Notes under the pieces: generated by a model
What the model was told of the DNA's origin: nothing
Seen by the model: the letters and a program-made list of their open reading frames with translations, nothing else
Databases searched by the model: none
In this document: piece by piece, positions 7,610 to 15,755 of the stretch
Layout of the letters: each line of letters opens with the position of its first letter
Position numbering within the stretch: the first letter of the stretch is position 1
Program-made: the position numbers and the translations under genes
Assembly: GCA_964490765.1 (NCBI GenBank)
Contig: CAZBDV010000040.1
Location: forward strand, 1 to 18,779
Reading direction: 5' to 3'
Origin: CAZBDV01 sp964490765
Lineage (GTDB): Bacteria; Cloacimonadota; Cloacimonadia; Cloacimonadales; JAJBBL01
DNA length: 18,779 bases

Positions 7610-8305
7610 ATGAGATATCTACAGATAGCATTATTACTTGTATTAATTACAACCTTGTTAGCAGCAGGAGATAACAGGCAGCGGGAACGTCATAATATGG
7701 TAACAAGGCAGATCGAATCACGTGGAATAAGAGATCATAGAGTAGTAAGAGCTATGCGACGGGTACCCCGCCACAGTTTTGTGCCCTCCTACCGTCAGAG
7801 ACAGGCTTATGATGACACACCTATCCCAATCGGCTATGGCCAGACAATTTCACAACCTTATATAGTGGCATATATGACAGAAGTAATAGCTCTTGAGTCT
7901 GAACATCGAGTATTGGAGATTGGTACGGGCTCAGGATATCAGGCAGCAGTCCTGGCTGAGATTGTTTCAGAAGTTTATTCGATAGAGATTATACCAGAAC
8001 TTGCCCAAACAGCAGAACGGGTAATCAATGAGTTGGAATATACTAATATCCAGGTCAAGCAGGGTGATGGTTATTATGGCTGGGAAGAGGAAGCACCCTT
8101 CGATGCAATAGTCGTCACAGCCGCAGCGGAACATATACCACCACCACTTCTTGCTCAGTTAAAGGATGGTGGTAAGATGATCATCCCTGTTGGCTCTCCT
8201 TTCATGGTCCAAAACCTTATGCTTGTAGAAAAGAAGGGGGAATCGATAACAACTACATCACTTATGCCAGTCAGATTCGTTCCATTTACTCGAGATAGTG
8301 ACTGA
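7610..8305 (+). CDS. pcm: Protein-L-isoaspartate O-methyltransferase with N-terminal signal peptide
   Basis: A SAM-dependent methyltransferase that by family methylates isoaspartyl residues and so starts repair of damaged proteins. Seen in the 231-aa product: the PCMT substrate motif GQTISQP at 77-83, SAM motif I EIGTGSGYQ at 103-111, PFDAIVVTAAAEHIP, and the C-terminal VRFVPFT. E. coli Pcm begins at about Met30 of this protein. The first 20 or so residues (MRYLQIALLLVLITTLLAAG) form a clear signal peptide or anchor, implying an extracytoplasmic location. An internal ATG at 7697 would give a cytosolic form, but neither start has a strong ribosome binding site. It follows the nitroreductase by 34 bases. 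Confidence 0.92.
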   Translation: MRYLQIALLLVLITTLLAAGDNRQRERHNMVTRQIESRGIRDHRVVRAMRRVPRHSFVPSYRQRQAYDDTPIPIGYGQTISQPYIVAYMTEVIALESEHRVLEIGTGSGYQAAVLAEIVSEVYSIEIIPELAQTAERVINELEYTNIQVKQGDGYYGWEEEAPFDAIVVTAAAEHIPPPLLAQLKDGGKMIIPVGSPFMVQNLMLVEKKGESITTTSLMPVRFVPFTRDSD

Positions 8306-8380
8306 TAAATAATGATTCTTCCAACTACCTCTCTCTTTCAGTTAAATATTACCGAAACACCACGCTGCTGAAAACATCAC

Positions 8381-10792
8381 ATGGGCAAATCACTTCCTCT
8401 CTTTTCAGTTTCTGTAGCCATTATTACATACCAACTTCTTCTTATCCAGGTATTGTCGATCTCCCAGTGGTATCATTTTGCCTATATGATCATCTCGGTC
8501 GCTCTTTTAGGTTTTGGAGCCAGTGGCACACTACTTTCGATCTTCAAAAATACAATTATGAATAACACACGGCTATTTGCCCCTCTCTTTCTATGGGCCT
8601 GTAGCTTCATGATGGTACTCTCCCTCCACTTGACTCAATCCAGCCTTCTGGCATTTGATTCCTATCTCGTATTTCAGGATACTACACATTTCATCAAGCT
8701 ACTGATTACCTGTCTCATCTTTTTCCTTCCCTTTCTCTTCGGTGCTCTCTACATCGGCCTTGTCTTCAGAATCCATTCTCAATCGATAGGTAAGTTATAC
8801 TTCTATAATCTGAGCGGTTCTGCCCTGGGGGGATTATTACTCATACCACTCATGCATTGGTTTTCACCTCAACAGGCCATACCACTTGTTGCTCTATTTC
8901 CTCTACTCGGAACACTTCTCTCTGTCAGTATTCAGAAGATCAGATGGGTTATTATCATAGTATTTACTCTCTTAATCATAATACTTGCAACCACCAGGCC
9001 ACCGGAATTGTTCCTGTCAGAATACAAAAGCCTGAGCAAGGTTCTCAATTTACCTGAAACAGAGATAATAGCAGTTAAGACCAGTCCTTACGGCCTGTTA
9101 CAGGCGGTTAAATCCCCCTATCTCAGATATGGACCTGGTCTATCCTTTAACTACCAGAAAGACAACCCTTTCGATATTGTGATCTTCAATAACGGCGATT
9201 TTGTAGGGCCTCTTCTCCCTCTCAATAATGACCAATCAGTTCAGTTTTACGACTATTCAACTAAAAGTCTGCCATTTGTTATTTCGGAAGGCAAGAAAGC
9301 TCTGGTTCTTGATGCCGGAGGAGGTTCTCTGGCCTCTTATGCTGCTTATAGAGGCTTCACTGATGTTGTTGCCGTGGATAGTAATCCCGACCTTTTCGAG
9401 TTCATCGACAACGAATTGAAGGAGTTCTATGGTCCATCAATTTACGAGGATCCCTCTATCAGAACAGTGGCTCAAGATCCTTACTCTTACCTCTTAACTT
9501 CTGATGATCACTACGATGTTATTGTTCTACCTCTCGCCGACGCTTTCGGTGGTTCAGCCGGTATATTCGCCATGCAGGAGAAATATCTTCTGACAGGTGG
9601 CTCTTTCGACCAGATGTGGTCCAGGCTGAGTGACGATGGTATGATTACAATGTCAACCTGGATAGATTTCCCGCTTCGATATCCACTCAAGACACTTACT
9701 ACCCTGGTTGAATTATTGGAAAGAAAGAATATCAGTGAACCGGAAGCACACCTGATAGCAATCAGAAACTGGTCTCTGATAACCTTTGTCCTCAGCAAGC
9801 GTCCGATCAGCGAAGAGGAATCCGATCAGGTCAGAGTATTTGCGGAAGACCTCGGTTTTGACATCCTTCTCTTACCAGATATACAGGAGGAGGAGCGGGA
9901 AAGATTCCACCTTCTATCGGACAGTTCTCTGTTTGGTCTCGTTGACCAGATCATTACAGGTGAGCGAGAAGAACTCTACAGAAACTACCAGTTCAATATC
10001 AAACCGAGCACAAAAAACAGGCCATATTTCTTTCAGTTTTTGAAGGTAGAGAGAATACCTGAATTGTTGCAAGATTTCGATAGAAGAACCCTTCCATTTC
10101 TTGAACTGGGTTATCTGCTTGTATTCCTGACCTTCCTGCAGATTGCTCTGCTTACAACGATCTTCATACTCTTGCCCTTGAAAGTAAGAAAGGGAAAACC
10201 AGGAGGCAGGCTATGGACGTTCTTCTATTTTGCCGCTCTCGGGCTCGGCTATATGATGCTGGAAATGATCCTTATACAACGCTTTATATCATATTTTGGA
10301 ACACCACTATATTCTACTGCTGCAGTAATAACGGCAATACTCCTTTTCTCCGGGCTGGGAAGTTATTGCTCTTCAAATATCTCGACTGATAGACGGAACT
10401 TCACATTCGTCCTGCTTCTAGCTGCCTTCCTGATCACTATTTATGCTCTCTCTCTTGGCTTCGTTATCCAGGCTACTATACAACTGAACCTGCTGATAAA
10501 AATTTTGCTGACCCTGGTTATTGTTGCTCCACTCGCTTTTCTGCTTGGCTTCCCGTTCCCTCTCGGGATCAGGCTCCTGGGAAATACCGCCCGTGAGGAT
10601 GAAATTGTCTGGGCCTGGGGAATAAATGGCTCCTTCTCGGTTATCAGTACAGTTTTAGCAATTATAATCGCCGTCGAAGCCGGTTTTTTTGTAGTTATGC
10701 TTATTGCTGCTCTCTGCTATCTATTTGCTATGCTCTCTCACTATCTATTCCCACCAGCAAAACGGAATAAAATCCGTGGCAGGAGTTTGTGA
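8381..10792 (+). CDS. 14-TM membrane protein with a spermidine-synthase-like domain
   Basis: An 803-aa protein with three parts: about seven TM segments (1-205), a soluble Rossmann domain (about 210-560) and about seven more TM segments (570-790). The soluble part keeps the SAM/dcSAM-type fold signature DAGGGS at 311-316 and the acidic D333 after strand 2. Aligning DVIVLPLADAFGG with the family's DVIIVDSSDPVG puts Pro384 at the catalytic Asp, while D387 keeps the second Asp. Ordinary aminopropyl transfer is therefore unlikely. Charged loops (KNTIMNNTR, RIHSQSIGK, LKVRKGKPGGR, and the basic C-terminus) follow the positive-inside rule with both ends inside and the soluble domain outside. It starts 75 bases after the PCMT, with no evident ribosome binding site. 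Function is unknown. Confidence 0.82.
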   Translation: MGKSLPLFSVSVAIITYQLLLIQVLSISQWYHFAYMIISVALLGFGASGTLLSIFKNTIMNNTRLFAPLFLWACSFMMVLSLHLTQSSLLAFDSYLVFQDTTHFIKLLITCLIFFLPFLFGALYIGLVFRIHSQSIGKLYFYNLSGSALGGLLLIPLMHWFSPQQAIPLVALFPLLGTLLSVSIQKIRWVIIIVFTLLIIILATTRPPELFLSEYKSLSKVLNLPETEIIAVKTSPYGLLQAVKSPYLRYGPGLSFNYQKDNPFDIVIFNNGDFVGPLLPLNNDQSVQFYDYSTKSLPFVISEGKKALVLDAGGGSLASYAAYRGFTDVVAVDSNPDLFEFIDNELKEFYGPSIYEDPSIRTVAQDPYSYLLTSDDHYDVIVLPLADAFGGSAGIFAMQEKYLLTGGSFDQMWSRLSDDGMITMSTWIDFPLRYPLKTLTTLVELLERKNISEPEAHLIAIRNWSLITFVLSKRPISEEESDQVRVFAEDLGFDILLLPDIQEEERERFHLLSDSSLFGLVDQIITGEREELYRNYQFNIKPSTKNRPYFFQFLKVERIPELLQDFDRRTLPFLELGYLLVFLTFLQIALLTTIFILLPLKVRKGKPGGRLWTFFYFAALGLGYMMLEMILIQRFISYFGTPLYSTAAVITAILLFSGLGSYCSSNISTDRRNFTFVLLLAAFLITIYALSLGFVIQATIQLNLLIKILLTLVIVAPLAFLLGFPFPLGIRLLGNTAREDEIVWAWGINGSFSVISTVLAIIIAVEAGFFVVMLIAALCYLFAMLSHYLFPPAKRNKIRGRSL

Positions 10793-10862
10793 TATCCATA
10801 TTGAGAAATATTTGTGGACTTTTCTCACGGAATGATATCTTTGTTACTGAGGATTCAGTAAA

Positions 10863-13664
10863 ATGAAAGGTCAATCAAAACTCTTTTCGAACCATTTATT
10901 CGCGATCATAATTTGCTTATCGACACTGTTGTATCTTCCTGCATGGATAAGCTCTCGAGAGTTTAGACCGCAGCAGGAGAACGAATCTTATGTTCTGGTA
11001 ATCCGAAGAGATCATCAAAATATTGTACCCGAACCTGTCTGGGGTGATATTATTCATCTTCATAAGAATGCAGTACTCCTCAGAGTTGATACATTCTCAT
11101 CCGCTGCTATCCCTTTGGCAGAATATCTTACAATCCCACTGGATAAAGAATCAGTGGGACGTATAATCGAAGAAGAAGATGAAACCGGATACCTATATTA
11201 CGATCCATCCGTTTTGGATAATCCTCTCGTAGATGCGATGATTTCAGCTATCCAGACTACTGAATTATCGAATAAAATATCCCATCTCGAAAACTATCAG
11301 ACAAGATTCTTTCTCAATCCCAACCGTTATGAAATCATATCCTGGTTAGAGAACGAATTCCTCGCCAGTGGCTTTACCGATGTTGTTATCGATTCCTTCT
11401 ATATCGAAGAATACAACTGGGGCCAATTCCCGCCTCTCTGGCAATCGAATCTCATTGCTACTATCCCCGGCAGTACTCATCCTGATAATGTGATACTAAT
11501 CGGAGCTCATTTTGATTCGATTATTTCCTCTCAGTTCGGAGATCCTATGGAGATAGCTCCTGGTGCAGACGACAATGCCAGTGGCATATCAGCTATGCTA
11601 GAAATCGCCAGAGTACTGAAAGATAATGACTATAAGCCCCGCAAAACCTTGAAGTTCGTCGCCTTCGGTGCAGAGGAGATCGGCCTGATGGGGAGCATAG
11701 ATTACAGTCGAAAGATTGCAGCGACCGATTATCGGATCGAGCTCATGCTCAACAACGACATGATCTCCTATTCCCCACCAGGAAGCGATGATTGGAAAGT
11801 ATATCTCTATCCTTACAGGGGATTTACTTACCTGGCCGACCTGACAGAAGACATTTTCTCCGACTATACCACTGTCGAACCAGTTAGAGGATTCTTTAAC
11901 AATCCGGCGAGTGACAGCTTTCCCTTTTTCCTGCAGAAGATTCCCTCCCTGTTTCTGCACGAATATCATTTCAACCCCCATTATCACAGTCCTGATGACC
12001 TGCTCGAATACTGCGATATCGATTATGCACTCGAAATCACAACTGCATCCCTCCTGACTATACTCTATCACGATCTGATACCTGTTCCCGTAAAAGAACC
12101 TCGGGTTGTCGATTTCGGTGATGGTACAGGCCTGATAGTTCACTGGTCATATCCTGCTCCGGAAGAAATCGACCAATATCGTATCTATTTCGGTACAGCT
12201 CCCGGAAATTATTCTCAGGTAACAGAGACAACCGATACAGAATTCCATATCTTGGGATTGGCTGAGGGAAGTGAGTATTTTATCGGCATTTCAGCTCTTA
12301 GCAATGAGGGATTTGAGGGATTTATAACAGAGATCAGTAAGATACCGTCAGCTATTCCGGCCACCCCACGTAACTTCAGTATCTCCGCAGAGGAAGACCA
12401 CGTAGTCCTTAACTGGCAACCAAACCTGGAGTTAGACCTGGCCGGATATAATATCTATCGTTCCAGAGAGGGAACGAATAATGAACCCACTCTCTATGTA
12501 GAACTCCATACAGAAACTCAATATCTCGACAATAACCTCGAGGATCTGATATACTATAACTATAGCATTACCGCAGTAGATGAGGAAGGTAATGAGAGCT
12601 ACCCCACAGAGATAGTTAAAACCAGACTCTTTTCCCGAAGCCAGGGCATAGTATTGATAGATACCAGATCTGCCGGTAGTGTTGACTATCTGATGCCAGA
12701 TCCCTGGCTTGTTTTCCGCTATTACGATACTCTGCTCAGCAATTATCGATTCCATTATACCCCACTCTCTCAATTCACTGAGGTGTCGTTGCTCGACTTC
12801 GCACCCTACTCAACCATAATCCTTATCAATGACAGTATCTGCACCCCTGATTATTCAACTAACCTGGCAGTTGCATTGGGCGAATATCTGGCAAAAGGGG
12901 GTAATCTTTTGATTGCAGGATTCTATCCCCTCTACCATTTCACTCAGGAGAGAAATTATCCGCAGATATTCGAAGAAGAGAGCTTTGTTTACAAGTATCT
13001 GGGAATTTCTACAGCTCTGCATAGCATAGGATCACTCTTTGGATCGGCCATCCCGGTCAGGCCAGGATTTCCCGAACTCCAGAGCGATACAGCAAAGACT
13101 GAGGAATCATTTGATCACCATCTGATGAATATAATCGGATTCTCACCTGTCCAGGAAGATAGGGTAGCCTACATCTATGATTCTCAATACTCTGAACATT
13201 TACCATCTGGAGCTATGCAGGGATTGTGTGTCGGAATTGATAACAGTGACAACTATAAAGCTGTTACCCTTTCCTTCCCATTATACTATATGCAGGAAAC
13301 AGATGTTGCTTTGTTGTTTGAATATATCCTCTTGAACCTCTTCCAGGAAGTTCCCTGGCAAATCGAAGAGGTAACAGGTCTGGACAGGCAGATATATATC
13401 CTGCCAAATTACCCTAATCCATTCTGGGAGGAGACCATTATCCCCTGTTATCTGAAAGAAGAGGGACAAATTTCGCTAACTGTATACAATATTAAGGGGC
13501 AGAAGATCAGAACACTATATAATGGATTCAGTAAAGAGGGAAGACATCTGCATACCTGGAACGGGAGAGACGATAAAGGAATTCCTGTAGCCTCAGGGAT
13601 TTACATTGGCTCTCTCATACAGAATGAGAAACGTTCCGTAAGTAGAATCCTCCTCATACGATAA
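10863..13664 (+). CDS. Secreted M28-family zinc peptidase with FN3 repeats and a C-terminal sorting domain
   Basis: A 933-aa exported protein. It has a signal peptide (hydrophobic about 11-28), an N-terminal region to about 190, and an M28 catalytic domain at about 190-410. The co-catalytic zinc set is complete: H216 (GAHFDS), D236 (ADDNASG), the E271-E272 pair as base and ligand, D299 (NND) and H375 (YHSPDD). Two fibronectin type III-like modules lie at about 415-500 and 505-590. A GATase-like module follows at about 600-830 (LAVALGEYLAKGGNLLIAG). The FlgD-like sorting domain (NYPNPFWEE near 845 to the ILLIR end) suggests type IX-like secretion. Length is far above a bare M28 aminopeptidase. 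TGAGGA precedes the ATG. Probably an extracellular aminopeptidase. Confidence 0.92.
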   Translation: MKGQSKLFSNHLFAIIICLSTLLYLPAWISSREFRPQQENESYVLVIRRDHQNIVPEPVWGDIIHLHKNAVLLRVDTFSSAAIPLAEYLTIPLDKESVGRIIEEEDETGYLYYDPSVLDNPLVDAMISAIQTTELSNKISHLENYQTRFFLNPNRYEIISWLENEFLASGFTDVVIDSFYIEEYNWGQFPPLWQSNLIATIPGSTHPDNVILIGAHFDSIISSQFGDPMEIAPGADDNASGISAMLEIARVLKDNDYKPRKTLKFVAFGAEEIGLMGSIDYSRKIAATDYRIELMLNNDMISYSPPGSDDWKVYLYPYRGFTYLADLTEDIFSDYTTVEPVRGFFNNPASDSFPFFLQKIPSLFLHEYHFNPHYHSPDDLLEYCDIDYALEITTASLLTILYHDLIPVPVKEPRVVDFGDGTGLIVHWSYPAPEEIDQYRIYFGTAPGNYSQVTETTDTEFHILGLAEGSEYFIGISALSNEGFEGFITEISKIPSAIPATPRNFSISAEEDHVVLNWQPNLELDLAGYNIYRSREGTNNEPTLYVELHTETQYLDNNLEDLIYYNYSITAVDEEGNESYPTEIVKTRLFSRSQGIVLIDTRSAGSVDYLMPDPWLVFRYYDTLLSNYRFHYTPLSQFTEVSLLDFAPYSTIILINDSICTPDYSTNLAVALGEYLAKGGNLLIAGFYPLYHFTQERNYPQIFEEESFVYKYLGISTALHSIGSLFGSAIPVRPGFPELQSDTAKTEESFDHHLMNIIGFSPVQEDRVAYIYDSQYSEHLPSGAMQGLCVGIDNSDNYKAVTLSFPLYYMQETDVALLFEYILLNLFQEVPWQIEEVTGLDRQIYILPNYPNPFWEETIIPCYLKEEGQISLTVYNIKGQKIRTLYNGFSKEGRHLHTWNGRDDKGIPVASGIYIGSLIQNEKRSVSRILLIR

Positions 13665-13713
13665 ATTGCACTACCATACGATCTATCTTTATGTCATTTT
13701 CCCCTCCCGGATT

Positions 13714-15363
13714 TTACTGTAACAGCATCATCTTACCTGACTCTGATTCCCCGTCGAAAATGATCCTGTAAAAATAAACCCCACTGCTGACCGGCCTGCC
13801 ACTTTCATCCCTGCCGTCCCAGACTATTCTGTTCTCTCCAGACTGTTGATATTCATTAAGAAGAGTACTGACTCTCTGGCCTCTGATATTATAGATTACC
13901 AGTTCAACCTCCCCTGCCTGAGGCAGGTTGAAGAGTATGGTAGTTTCCGGATTGAAGGGGTTGGGATAATTTCTGGAGTAGAATTTTTCCGGTGATACTA
14001 ACAGGTCACCTTCAGTATCGAGAGTATAATGAAGACTGGCAACAAATATATCAGTCAATCCTGTCCCGGTAAGGTAGCAATTCCCGAATTGAGCATGCCC
14101 ACTGAAGATTCCACTCGATAAAACTCTGTTATCCTCGCCAACAGCCAGTGCATAGCAGTAGGCTGAATTCAATTCACCTGCTTTTTCCACCCAGAGCCAG
14201 TTACCGGTTATGTCAATCCCGGCAATAAATCCGCCACTGCCAGTGAGCCAGAGATCAGAAAATTGGATATCATTCCAGAAATATCCACCAATCATGATTT
14301 GCCCATCAACTCCAGGAGCAAGTGATTTAGCAACTGCAGATGACGTACCTCCCGCTTTTATGGCCCAGAGCCATTCTCCTGTTACATCGAGCCTCGCAAC
14401 GAAGAGATCAGAAAGATATGAATTACCACTCTCCAGGATAGTATCACCAAAATCGGCACTACCTCTAAATTCTCCAGTGACATAAATATTATCTTCACTA
14501 TCGGTTATGACAGAATGGCCGATATCATAGACTTCTCCCCCTGCCCTGACAGCCCAAAGCCAACTTCCGGTTTCGTCTAGTTTAGCGACGAAGATATCGT
14601 CCCACTCGTTACTCGTTAACGAAATTGCTCCGAATTGGGCCGTATCGAGAAAACAGCCAGTTACGATAATATCGTTGTTGCTGTCTGCTACCAGTGAAAG
14701 ACCCTCGATGTAGCTATCTCCTCCAGCCTGCTCTACCCAGAGCCAATCACCATAATTGTTAAGTTTGGCAATAAAGAGGTCAGCACTTCCATTACTACTG
14801 AGTTCAATATTACCAAAATCTGCATCATCGTAAAATCGGCCGGTTACAACCGGATGATCATTACTGTCAATGACAATAGAGAAACCGTAATCGTTACTGC
14901 TGCCACCACCACGCTCTACCCAGAGCCATTCTCCTTCCTGATCGAGACTCGCGACAAACATATCCCTGTAACCAGCACTCGTTAGAGAGATATCCCCAAA
15001 TTCTGCTGTCCCGGAAAAGAAACCTGTAATATAGACATTGTTCGTGCTGTCCAATGCGACTCCTTTACCTGAACTCTTCTCATCACCACCGGCACTCTCT
15101 ACCCAGACCCAGTTGCCATTACTATCTATTTTTCCAACAAAGAGGTCCTGTTCACCACTACTTTCGAGAGTAATATCACCAAAATCAGCAATACCGGAAA
15201 AATAGCCCGTCACATAGCTGTTTCCGGCAGAATCTACCACTATGCTGTTTCCGGCATCCCAGCCACTGCCACCTGCACTTACCCCCCATTCCCAGTCAGA
15301 ACTCAGTAAATAGAGTTTCCAACTACATAATAAGAGGAATGTCATAAGAATCTTGAGTTTCAT
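13714..15363 (-). CDS. Secreted SBBP-like beta-propeller protein with C-terminal sorting domain
   Basis: A 549-aa product starting with a signal peptide (about 1-22). Residues 30-453 are seven tandem repeats. The first four are exactly 61 residues each (starts at 30, 91, 152, 213), then come about 63, 58 and 59. Each shows AGG, then DSxxNxYVTGxFSGxAxFG, then DLFVAKLDxxGxWLWVE. This is the SBBP type of beta-propeller repeat. The segment DWEWGVS before repeat 1 resembles the repeat-ending WLWVE strand missing from repeat 7, so it may close the ring. A FlgD-like sorting domain follows (NYPNPFNPETT, IRGQRVSTLL, ending KMMLLQ). GGGAGGT lies just before the ATG. It converges on the M28 gene with a 49-base gap. 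Ligand unknown. Confidence 0.9.
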   Translation of the reverse strand: MKLKILMTFLLLCSWKLYLLSSDWEWGVSAGGSGWDAGNSIVVDSAGNSYVTGYFSGIADFGDITLESSGEQDLFVGKIDSNGNWVWVESAGGDEKSSGKGVALDSTNNVYITGFFSGTAEFGDISLTSAGYRDMFVASLDQEGEWLWVERGGGSSNDYGFSIVIDSNDHPVVTGRFYDDADFGNIELSSNGSADLFIAKLNNYGDWLWVEQAGGDSYIEGLSLVADSNNDIIVTGCFLDTAQFGAISLTSNEWDDIFVAKLDETGSWLWAVRAGGEVYDIGHSVITDSEDNIYVTGEFRGSADFGDTILESGNSYLSDLFVARLDVTGEWLWAIKAGGTSSAVAKSLAPGVDGQIMIGGYFWNDIQFSDLWLTGSGGFIAGIDITGNWLWVEKAGELNSAYCYALAVGEDNRVLSSGIFSGHAQFGNCYLTGTGLTDIFVASLHYTLDTEGDLLVSPEKFYSRNYPNPFNPETTILFNLPQAGEVELVIYNIRGQRVSTLLNEYQQSGENRIVWDGRDESGRPVSSGVYFYRIIFDGESESGKMMLLQ

Positions 15364-15755
15364 AGCACCTCCCTGGTTATTATCTCTTTTCTCACTCTAC
15401 AATAATATTTACGAACAGAATCATCTCTTAACACCATACAACATACATAAAGGTCGTCGTAAGAGTTATGTCAATATTTTGTTTTTGTTCCTCTATGTAT
15501 GAGTATGATAAGTATACATCTCGATATTCTACTATATATTTTTGCCGGTCAAATCTCCCTCTTATCTCATTTTACTGCTCCTTACGCCCAGGTACTACAT
15601 AACTCTTTTCACCCCCCTCTACTTATATATGTATCACAAAATTATTGCTCATTTATTTTTATACTAAACACACCATCACTTCATTACATTGTTACTTTGT
15701 TACTCCTCCCTGCTCTGCTCTCGGTTGGGCATTCATTATTCATTCCTTGCTATCC
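15364..15755. other. Intergenic region between the propeller and beta-helix genes
   Basis: This 392-base, pyrimidine-rich (plus strand) gap has no convincing gene. Plus-strand ORFs that cross it (around 15499-15822 and 15645-16073) have no ribosome binding site, run into the minus-strand gene and read like low-complexity noise. The gap should hold the 3' end of the beta-helix transcript and the promoter of the propeller gene. I see no strong terminator hairpin. Confidence 0.6.
15446..15474 (-). promoter_or_regulatory. Candidate promoter of the propeller gene
   Basis: On the minus strand a perfect TTGACA (15474 to 15469) is followed after 17 bases by TTTATG (15451 to 15446), a weak -10 match. 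It lies about 83 bases upstream of the propeller start codon, between two same-strand genes. The -35 is good and the -10 poor, so this is tentative. Confidence 0.3.
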
